Translations under genes and position numbers: made by a program
Shown: in pieces, positions 56,133 to 64,000 of the stretch
How positions within the stretch are numbered: the first letter of the stretch is position 1
Layout of the letters: each line of letters opens with the position of its first letter
Assembly: GCF_010093815.1 (NCBI RefSeq)
Contig: NW_022985553.1
Coordinates: forward strand, 1,584,133-1,648,132
DNA: 64,000 nt
Direction of reading: 5' to 3'
Source: Pseudovirgaria hyperparasitica
Lineage: Eukaryota; Ascomycota; Dothideomycetes; Acrospermales; Acrospermaceae
The notes under the pieces: model-generated
Database searches by the model: none
Seen by the model: only the letters and a program-made list of their open reading frames with translations
What the model was told of the DNA's origin: nothing

Positions 56133-57332
56133 CTATAACGTGAATTTCTCTAGCTGGTCAACGTGCCCGTTCGTCTGAGCTTTACTCTTTGTCGCAACCG
56201 CCAGATCTACCAGGCCCTCCTTCGGCGGTGAAAATTGCCTTAGCTTCACTCCTGCTTCCCCCAGTATTCGCTCCGCAGACCGATCCAAACTGTACTGCTG
56301 ACTGTATATGACCTCGCTGATACCCACCTGCGCGATCTTCACCGAACACGTCAGGCACGGGCAAGTATTACAGTACAAGATAGAACCATCTCTGATACGC
56401 TCTCTACCGGCTTCCAGTAGCGCATTTTCCTCGGCGTGTAAACATAGACAAGTGTCAAGGCCAGCTCCGGCTCTAGCGGCCGTGTTACAGCGAGGGCCTG
56501 GCATACTATGTCAGCAATGTTCAGATGAAAGCAGTGAGGTATGCCTACATCCACCGTGGTTACAGTTCTTCATGCCCCTGGGCGTGCCATTGTACCCCGT
56601 ACTGATGACTCGCCGCTCTTTACCGACCAGCACGGCGCCCACTCTCCTTTTCATGCAATTACTTCTCTGCGCCGCAAGATCCGATAATTGCATAAAATAG
56701 ACGTCCCAGCTAGGCCTTAATCGCTCCTCGTTGGTCAAATCTAAATCGTCGAGACTAGAATATAGCGCCTCGAGTGAAGTGCTAGTATTAAGAAGACGAA
56801 TACTGGCGCGGTTTAGAAGATATGCAAGACCAGCCTCATGACTATATATATGCACATCGTTCCTTAGTACAAATTCTGTCAAATCAGGCGGCGTAAGCGA
56901 GTGTCTCTCGCAGCGGACGCGGAAACGTTCCCAGCGAGTTGTGATGGGTGCGTCAACGCTGAGCAGGATGAATGCTGGGCGGCGGTCGTAAACGTCGAGT
57001 ACTGACTCATCCCATATGTCTGTTGTCACCCAGCGCTGTTGCCAACTTGCCGTCACATGAGCAAGGAGGTCGTCGGCAGTGTGAAACTTGGACTTGGAAG
57101 ATGTAGTTTCGTCAGGAGCTGGCACGTGAGCATCTGACGCTGATCGTTCTACTGGGGGTGTTGGTGCGTTCCTCGAGAGATAGAGACGTGTAAAGCCGTG
57201 TTCTCGGACTAAGTATTTGGCTATTGTATCTTTGCCAGCGCATATCCCTGATTCCATATTAGAGGATGGTTGACTATGAATATATAACGAGAGAGTTTCA
57301 AGATAGGTACCTCCGCAAATCCCAATGAACAT
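56133..57332 (-). CDS. DCD1: Deoxycytidylate (dCMP) deaminase
   Basis: Exons 57332-57311, 57247-56549 and 56497-56133 give 361 residues. The enzyme converts dCMP to dUMP, feeding thymidylate synthesis. As in other fungi an N-terminal P-loop-like domain (MFIGICGGICAGKDTIAKYLV, FILLSVDAPITTRWERF) precedes the deaminase. The deaminase begins RPSWDVYFMQLSDLAAQRSNCMKRRVGAVLV and includes VISTGYNGTPRGMKNCNHGGCPRCN, then LCLHAEENALLEAG and CNTCPCLTCSVKI. His261, Cys288 and Cys291 bind zinc and Glu263 is the proton shuttle. Exon 2 to 3 uses an acceptor CCAG inside TATGCCAG; it is the only one that yields GGCPRCN in frame. The C-terminal tail is family-like. All phases agree. Confidence 0.95.
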
Positions 57333-57837
57333 GACTGGCTTAATCACACGGAACAACCAAGAGAAGTGAAGAACTCTGGATGGCAAGAAATGCTCTGCGG
57401 CCTTATATGTATTGCGCAGCTAGTCCGTATGCCTGGAGAATAATTCACTTCAGTCCTGACGATAGACAACGCGTCGCGCTTTGAGGAGATACCTCCCTGG
57501 GCAACGCGCGACTAATAATTAATACAGGCAGCTGCCCAGCCCAGGTGGACCCTGGGACTCGGCGTGGTTCAGGGACCAATGCGCGTAACTTAAAGAACTA
57601 ATTAAGCTCCGGCTTCCCCGCCACCGACCGTGTCCCAGATCGCCATGACGCCTCAACTGAGACAGGACCCCTCCAACACCTCGATCATTCATTCACTCGT
57701 GCTCGTCCGCCTGAGAGCTCTCTAGGCTTAGGTACAGGCTCACGCGCCGGTATAGTGGTCAAATCCACTCCAGATTCCCATTATCCTTAACAAACTGCCC
57801 TCCTACACCTCACATCAACTACATAATCTATCTGACC
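57333..57837. promoter_or_regulatory. Divergent promoter of dCMP deaminase and ATG7
   Basis: 505 bp between two start codons. The half nearer ATG7 is C-rich (57650-57830). No strong motif is repeated. The pairing has no obvious functional meaning. Confidence 0.4.
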
Positions 57838-60164
57838 ATGACGGAATACAAGCTTCAATATGCTCCGTGGACCTCCGATATTGAGCTCGCTTTCTACGCG
57901 GCTCTAGCAAGTCTCAAAATCAACCATGACAAACTCGACGACTCTGCTCGTAAGGTCCTTGGTCTCTACGAAATAAGACCCAGCGATGCGCCAAGTCGAT
58001 CAGCTCGTATGCAGCTTCACGGTTCCGCACTTACAACCGACGAGTGCGTTCGTTGAAATGGTTGCATCTATAACATGATTGCTAACAACTCTATCTAGGA
58101 CTACGTCAGGCTATCTACGCGCCGAAGGTACTATCAAGAATGTCAATACGATCGAAGAGTTTAGAAACTTGGAGAGGCGGGCTATAGTAGAGCGCGCGGG
58201 GCGTATGGTATGATCCCTGCATCTTTCAAGTGGATACTGCTCATATCTGAACATAGATCTGGGACGCGATATGCGATGGAACTATATATTCTTGCCCGTC
58301 CCTTTTAGCCTCGTTCACCGCCATATCGTTCGCCGACTTGAAGAAATACAAGTTCACCTACCACTTCGCCTTCCCTGCTCTTGCGACAGATAACTTATGG
58401 ACCATGAGCACAGCACCCGGTTCCGGCCACACCAAGCTGGGGCATAAAGAGACCACTGGGCTGGTGGATGCTGTACAGACCTGGAAGTACGGGGTTGACA
58501 GTAGACAACATGGCTTCTTCCTCGCGAAGAGACTTCGTCACAGAACCCCTGAAGGCGAAGATCGACCAGAGACTCCAAAGACGCCAATGACGGAAGAACT
58601 TGGATTCTCCTGGGCAGTAGGGTCACTCTCAAGCTACGAGAACGACTTTTTCAGAGACGTGCAGTCTGAAGACCAGTTTGTCTGCTTTGCAGACCCATCG
58701 ACTTACCCCGACGTTCCTGCATGGATGCTCCGGAATCTCTTAGTCCTTATTAAGTACAAGTGGCAGCTCAAAATGGTACAGATCATGTGCTACAGAGACA
58801 CCCATTTAAGGCGCGATACGGCAAACAGCATCATACTCACATTATCTACATCCTCTACGGCAACAATGGAAGACTTCAAACCAACGAGTCAAAGTAGAAC
58901 TTCGCTCATGCCCAAGGTCATCGGCTGGGAGAGAAATGCGGATGGCAAGATGGTCAGTCGCCTTGTCGATCTGGCTGCATACATGGACCCCCAAAAGCTT
59001 GCAGATCAGGCTGTAGACTTGAATCTCAAACTCATCAAGTGGCGAATCGCACCCTCGTTAGATCTTGATATAATAAAGAATACGAAATGCCTTCTTCTCG
59101 GGGCGGGGACACTTGGCTCATATGTTTCGCGGAATCTCATGGGCTGGGGGGTCCGGAAAATAACATTCGTAGACAATGCCACCGTCAGCTTCTCGAACCC
59201 TGTCCGTCAGCCCCTCTTTGATTTCAAGGATTGCCTTGAAGGTGGTGCGAAGAAGGCATGGCGCGCATCGGAAGTGTTACAGGAGATATACCCAGGTGTC
59301 GACTCCGAAGGACATGTCATGACTGTGCCAATGGCTGGACATCCAATAACGGATGAGAATAAGACAAAGGCCGATTACGAGACCCTGAGCTCGCTCATGG
59401 ATGAGCATGATGCCATTTTCCTACTCATGGACACCAGAGAAAGCAGATGGCTACCCACAGTAATGGCAAAAGCAAAAGGTAAGATTGTCATGAATGCTGC
59501 ACTTGGATTCGACACCTTTGTAGTGATGCGGCAAGGCCTGCCTGCAAATGGTCCAAACGAAGAAGAGCTTGGGTGCTACTTTTGTAATGACGTCGTTGCG
59601 CCTGCCGATGTAAGATTTTCTTACCCCTTATACCAGGCCCAGATTTAAGTGCAAGTGCTGACACTCTTCAAGTCCCTAAAAGATGCCACTCTAGATCAAC
59701 AATGTACTGTTACTAGACCTGGGATAGCTCCAATGGCGTCTGCTCTTCTTGTCGAGCTCCTTGTTTCGATCCTTCAGCATCCGCTTCAAGCTCGTGCGCC
59801 AGCAGACTCCAGCGCATCATCTGGCGCAGCCCAGGTCCAGAATTCAAGTACAGCGGCATCGAGAACACTTTTCAACCATCCACTCGGGCTGATTCCGCAC
59901 ACCATCCGTGGCTACCTCTCCACGTTCTCACATCTTGTTATCAAAGGCAAACCATATGACTGCTGCAGTGCATGTTCGCCCAAAATTCTGGATTTGTACA
60001 AGAAGGACGGGTGGGATTTCGTGAAGAGGGCCATCAACGAAAAAGGATGGGTGGAGGAAATCAGTGGCTTGGCTGAGGTGCAGCGTAAAGCGGAGGAAGC
60101 CGAAAAGGAGATGGATTTTGAGTTCTCCGATGCCGAAGATGACGGTGAAGGGGAACTCATCTAG
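57838..60164 (+). CDS. ATG7: Autophagy E1-like activating enzyme Atg7
   Basis: Exons 57838-58043, 58099-58207, 58257-59609 and 59673-60164 give 719 residues. Atg7 activates Atg8 and Atg12 for conjugation in autophagosome formation. The N-terminal domain starts [23 protein letters not shown] and continues with [33 protein letters not shown] and [19 protein letters not shown]. The adenylation domain has [42 protein letters not shown] (nucleotide-binding glycines from about residue 387) and [12 protein letters not shown]. The catalytic cysteine is Cys567 in [10 protein letters not shown], right after the third intron (acceptor TTCAAG). The C-terminus FDFSDAED-type [14 protein letters not shown] is the usual acidic tail that recruits Atg8 and Atg3. 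Every family landmark is intact. Confidence 0.96.
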
Positions 60165-60795
60165 GGTAAAGGATAGAAAGCTGGCGTTGCATTGTAGCGA
60201 AGGTTATAAGCATTTACTGGCGTTTGGGGGCATAGAAAGACCGGACTTTTGGTATATGGTGCAAGGGGAGGGGGGGCGACCAGAGGGCATAGCCATAGTT
60301 TTGCAAATAATCTGCGGAAGACGTATACAGGCAACTCGTATAGTAGATCGATCAATAGTGATTGAAAGACTCCTTGTAATGCTTAAGCTTTCTGCGATGT
60401 CAAGGCCTGGACTCAGAGTGACCTATCGACTTGCGGTGAATGAATAGTATTGTTTATGCACGTGCACATCCATGGATCAGCACGGCTCAACCCGCCAACA
60501 CAAGCGCAAGCGCCGCCTGCCTCAGGCTGCTAACACCACATCAACAGCACCCGACACGGCTGCTGCTGGAGCTCGTCACTGTCTGCATCGTCACCTTACG
60601 ACGCGCTGGGCTGCAGAGCTCAAATCCCTCCCTTCCTGCGTCTCCCTCTCCTCTCCACCTGAGCTTGCGCCTTACCTCCAGTTTCTTGTCGCTCCTTTGC
60701 CTTGATTACATGCGTGTCCGTCAACAGATCTGAGGCGCGCGCGTTTGCGTATCTGAAAAGTATACTCTCTTTTCGATCCTGTTCAACTGCAGACC
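60165..60795. other. Intergenic, LSM12 promoter/leader
   Basis: About 630 bp with a C/T-rich stretch at 60600-60720, typical of a fungal promoter or leader. A 97-codon frame at 60440-60733 is low in complexity and unsupported. Confidence 0.4.
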
Positions 60796-61681
60796 ATGGC
60801 AGAAAACAAGAGAAACTCGGTATCTGGGAAACTTGCTTCACCAAAGCCAGGTGGGGCGCAGAAGGACTTGGCCGATATGGGCGACGTCCTCTACAAAGCT
60901 GTCGGAGCGCGGTACGTACCAGTCTCTGGAATAGCAAGACCTAATAATTGGACACGACTCTCGATGCATTGTCAGATTGCCGGGAATATCAAACTATCAC
61001 TGACCGCATGGGCAAAACAGAGTCAAAGTCTCGGTGGCGCCACATAATACCGCCTACGAGGGTACAATCTTTGCAGTCTCCCCTGAGACGAACCTGCTCG
61101 CCATCAATACAGCGCCACCTCCACCGAACCCAAGCACCTCTGCGTTCTCTCAGCCCGGCAACTTTCATGTCATACCTATATGCCACCTCCTTTCGTTCAC
61201 TGTCCTCAGTCCAGCCGAGCGCACCGAAGGCGCTGTAGATGGATTCGCAGGTGTACAGCCCCCAATCGACAAACTGGACACTGCTGCGTTGAGCCAGCGC
61301 GAAGAGGCAGCTGTTAGGAAATTGAAGGAGAAGGAGGCCACGAAGAATAGAGCCGTTAGCAAAGAAGGCCAAGACATCTTCGACTCTATAGCCAGGACGT
61401 ACGTGTTACATTTTCTTGAATGATACAATGCTCTGAGTCACTAATACACTTTCAGTCTCCCTTGCCGCTGGCATGAAGCCTCAATCATCGTCAACGATGC
61501 AGTCATGATCAAGCCTCCATATCGGGTCGAGGACTGTCAGGCACCCAAGGACAAGGATAGGAGTCTGGCGCAGGTGAAGAAGATATTGGAAGGCTTCCTT
61601 GCGCGGAAGGGGAGGTCAGCCACCACGAATAACGTTAGACCTGCGGTTGCGACCGCAATACCTCTTCGCAAGGGTGGATGA
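60796..61681 (+). CDS. LSM12: LSM12-like protein (LSm plus anticodon-binding-like AD domain)
   Basis: Exons 60796-60911, 61021-61398 and 61456-61681 give 239 residues. LSM12 proteins bind RNA, associate with Pbp1/ataxin-2 and act in RNA turnover and translation control in the cytoplasm. The N-terminal LSm-like domain reads GDVLYKAVGARVKVSVAPHNTAYEGTIFAVSPETNLLAINT and ICHLLSFTVLSP. The C-terminal AD domain begins AALSQREEAAVRKLKEKEATKNR, GVSKEGQDIFDSIARTLPCRW and HEASIIVNDAVMIKPPYRVEDCQAPKDKDRSLAQVKKILEGF, a close match to the family. The proline-rich loop (APPPPNPSTSAFSQPG) is an insertion between LSm strands. A basic tail follows. Introns are 109 and 57 nt; the first is longer than most here. 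Confidence 0.9.
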
Positions 61682-62685
61682 GATTGTCCGTCGCTGCGAG
61701 CGACGACCTGATTCCGCTAGGTGTACACTCCTATGGACCAGACAGAAGGCCTGGCAGCAATTGGATCAGTCTTTTGGGTTGGCATACTAGCATTCACGCG
61801 TGGGGAAGATGCACATATGTTGTCTCGGGAAGCAAGGGAGTCTGATATGACTACAGAAGAGCGTGTTGCTGACCATGTAGCTGAGGTCGAGTATGCGGCG
61901 GCCATATGCCTCAGCACCATAGACTCCGATCCACCGCCTTCAGCTAGTTGCGGGTCTCTACAATCTGTCGGCCGCGCAATCAAATGGCCATTCAACTTTT
62001 GCTAGATCACTGGTGATTTCTGAAACGTGCTACAGTGCGACTTGGCCCTAACTGTCTGGCGCTTCACGCCGCGAACGTACGAAGCTAGTGGCTGGCCAAC
62101 TTGACAGGAGCTATTTTGGTGTTCAGTGTCGACTGGAACGATTCTTGTTTTCAGTATTGACTGGTCGCAGGCATATGAATGGCGCAGAGCAGCGTTGCGC
62201 TGATACTCGTTTCAGCATGTGGCCAATCGGAATCCTTAGCGACGCGATCTCGACGCGCTTCTGGAAATGTAGCGCCGGCACGAAAGGCGAGCTTCAGCCT
62301 TCACAACACTTCGTCTACACGAATGAACTCTGCATAGCCACTATTAGGGCCGGTAAGGAGAGCATTGATAATTTACGAGAGGTCCTTTGAACATTATGCG
62401 ATACCCAATGAGGCACACCCTTCTATATTTGCATCAAACGGGGGCTACAGAGCTTCAATATCATGGTGCCTCGCTCAGCATTCCAGGCGGCGTGTTTCCA
62501 GCAAGTACTATATTCTTTGCCTCTTTGTCTGGTTATTGCACTCTTCCCTCGATGATCATTTCTCATATTCTGTTATCTCTCAGCACGCAGCTTTCTTGAC
62601 TGCTCTTCATTGCTGTTGTGTTTGTCGGTCACGTCTTTGGCCTGGTTTCTTCTCTCCTCCATCCAGATTTGTCTCATTTGACCAG
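61682..62685. other. Intergenic, no supported gene
   Basis: About 1 kb between LSM12 and the secreted protein. A 94-codon plus-strand frame at 61721-62005 (with acidic helix-like composition) and a 181-codon frame running into the next gene's first exon have no recognisable motif. The second simply reads through the leader of the next gene. Confidence 0.35.
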
Positions 62686-63820
62686 ATGAATGTCTTTCAC
62701 TTTTGCATATCGCTGCTGGCAGCTTTTACCTTAGGAATTGCTGCTCCATTACCTGGACCAGAGCAGCATGTCCAGTACGTATTGTCGCATACAATGATGG
62801 AACCATATACTGAATCTCAGCAGGATACGTCAAGGACAAGGCGATCCCATCGTCATCATTCCTCTCATCAGCACAGTCATTACAAGTGTTATTCCTGGTG
62901 GCACCTTTGACACTCCAGGCGGCGGCAAGACAGTAGTGCAAGACCCAGTGACTGTTCTGATCACCACGAGGATACCATTCACGCCGTCTGCTGCACCTCC
63001 ACCGGCCGTAGCGCCAACATCAGCAGCAGCACAAAGACCTTCAAGCGTCGCGCAAAGCTCCATGGCAGTTCCATCTAGCTCATTGCCATCTCCAAGTAGC
63101 CTTGTGTCCAGTGCCGCCTCAAGCGCTGCCGTCGCAGTCAGCAGCATTCCCCAAACTCCCCAACCAAAACCCACGCCCACGCCTACTCCATCCTCAAACG
63201 CCCTCACGCCCATCGGCACAATCTTCGTACACGAAACAGAGTTCGTCACCGTCCCGGCGTCAACTCCCAGTCCCTTGTCCTCCGCCGTCTCGAAAGGCGC
63301 ATCCGATCTCGCGCTGTCGTCAAAAATCATCCTCGTCACTGAGGTCACAACTGTCCAAGTCACGAATCCCGGCCCAACACCTCCTTCTTCAAACATCAAA
63401 ACTCCAGATCTCGCGCCCACGCCATCTCCACCCTCCTCCTCCTCTCCCAACGAGCAGCTCCTCGCCCCACCACCCCCATTCACCTACGTCCCAGCCGGAA
63501 CCCCGGACGCGCCCTCACCAGCATCAAGCATCCCCCAAACGCCCCTTCAGAGCTCCACAGCGAAAGCGACACCATCACCAGCATCAAGCATCCTCCAACC
63601 CCCCGTTCCAAGCTCCGCAGCGCCACCACCGCAACCACCACCACCAACACCACCGCAACCACCACCACCAACACCACCCATCCAATCCCCAACGAAACCC
63701 CCCTCCGCCCCACCCGTAATCCTCACCCCCAAACCAGACTTAAGCGTGGTATACGTCACCGTCACCGAGCCGGCAAAGACCGTCACTGAGACCATCATTA
63801 TCGTGCAGGCTCCCGGGTGA
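62686..63820 (+). CDS. Secreted Pro/Ser/Thr-rich cell-surface-type protein
   Basis: Exons 62686-62774 and 62821-63820, joined over a 46-nt intron with a good branch site, give 362 residues. The first exon is a signal peptide (MNVFHFCISLLAAFTLGIAAPLPG). The mature part is an extended, probably O-glycosylated stalk rich in Pro, Ser, Ala and Thr (AAPPPAVAPTSAAAQ, SSLPSPSSLVSSAASSAAV, PKPTPTPTPSS), with short Val/Thr beta-like blocks at both ends (VITSVIPGGTFDTPGGGKTVV, TVLITTRIPF, VVYVTVTEPAKTVTETIIIV). A Pro-rich block near the C-terminus is built from tandem repeats (see 63629). No GPI signal, membrane anchor or catalytic motif is visible, so it is probably a wall- or matrix-associated mucin-like protein. 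The stop lies just before a G-rich tract. Confidence 0.8.
63629..63676 (+). repeat. 24-bp tandem repeat inside the Pro-rich gene, two units
   Basis: Two perfect 24-bp units, each encoding PQPPPPTP in frame. They lie next to a larger imperfect duplication of about 60 bp (63514 and 63575) that encodes two versions of SPASSI-x-QxP-x-x-SS. The protein's stalk thus seems to have grown by in-frame slippage. Confidence 0.8.
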
Positions 63821-63880
63821 TCACACGCGCAGGTTTGTCCTGGCTTGTCTCATGGTGGCTTGGGGGTTTGAGCGGGCGCA

Positions 63881-63918
63881 GGGAGGGAGAGAGGGAGGGA
63901 GGGAGGGAAGGGAAGGGA
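63881..63918 (+). repeat. G-rich purine tract with G-quadruplex potential
   Basis: Eight runs of three G's separated by one to five purines within 38 bases (GGGAGGGAGAGAGGGAGGGA and on). It begins 60 bp after the stop of the secreted protein and lies on the sense strand, so it would be in the 3' UTR or terminator region. Confidence 0.8.
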
Positions 63919-63983
63919 ACGCCGTGGGTGAGTAGGGCGTGGTGGGATGGGCGGAATAGATCTAATCATTGTCTTTTCTTTGT

Positions 63984-64000
63984 CCTTCTTCTTCTTCTTC
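63984..64000 (+). repeat. TTC trinucleotide repeat, cut by the window end
   Basis: At least five CTT/TTC units run into the window edge, so the full length is unknown. A simple microsatellite. Confidence 0.8.

Larger units (their letters stand above)
63821..64000. other. 3' flank of the secreted protein: G-rich and TTC tracts
   Basis: Contains a G/A tract (63881-63918) and, at the window end, a pure TTC repeat that is cut off by the edge. No gene is visible. Confidence 0.6.

Noticed and set aside
61721-62005. 94-codon plus-strand frame with acidic helix-like sequence
   Set aside because: The opposite strand is open over the same stretch too, and neither product shows a family motif.
62830-63483. 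217-codon minus-strand frame, Gly/Val-rich
   Set aside because: Mirror of the Pro/Ala/Thr-rich secreted protein; the composition follows from the opposite strand.
1-64000. CRISPR arrays, bacterial operons, phage or plasmid features
   Set aside because: The sequence is clearly eukaryotic nuclear DNA with spliceosomal introns; no spaced direct repeats were seen.

Overview
The window is nuclear DNA of a filamentous ascomycete (Pezizomycotina; a dothideomycete is my guess, not proven). The evidence is dense genes on both strands, many short GT-AG introns of about 45-75 nt with recognisable branch points, short intergenic gaps, pyrimidine-rich leaders, and protein families typical of mould genomes: an Ayg1-type hydrolase, a secreted DUF1524 nuclease, an allantoate-permease-type transporter and a fungal hexokinase. 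I support 27 protein-coding genes with exon models built by hand. I found no tRNA, rRNA, CRISPR array or intact mobile element.

Layout. 1-12.9 kb: the 3' end of a short-chain dehydrogenase, translation factor eIF1 (with an unusual lysine-rich insertion), proteasome subunit beta5, two conserved genes of unknown function, the ribosome-biogenesis factor SURF6/Rrp14, and a head-to-head pair of respiratory complex I genes (NDUFS8 and the mitochondrial acyl carrier protein). 13.5-26.2 kb: Vps74/GOLPH3, the SWI/SNF core subunit Snf5, a DsbA-like oxidoreductase, a secreted nuclease, a 75-residue membrane protein and the Fe-S helicase Chl1. 26.7-37.2 kb: an F-box/LRR-like protein, hexokinase, an Ayg1-like hydrolase, a small acylphosphatase and a conserved unknown. 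37.2-44.6 kb is gene-poor and AT-richer, holding only a small secreted protein with an unclear reading frame and an anion/allantoate-type MFS transporter. 44.6-64 kb: the giant snoRNP protein Utp20 divergent from a CWF19-like protein, a Cys-rich unknown, dCMP deaminase, the autophagy E1 enzyme Atg7, LSM12 and a proline/serine-rich secreted protein that ends near a G-rich tract.

Most genes are housekeeping: translation and ribosome assembly (eIF1, SURF6, Utp20), protein turnover (beta5, Atg7), respiration (two complex I parts), chromatin and chromosome cohesion (Snf5, Chl1) and nucleotide supply (dCMP deaminase). They are not clustered by pathway, apart from the complex I pair. Accessory functions (secreted proteins, Ayg1-like hydrolase, MFS transporter) sit singly. 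The observations I would look at first are the insertion in eIF1 at the loop that contacts initiator tRNA, a 5-nt microexon inside the helicase P-loop, and the shared complex I promoter with a palindromic E-box.
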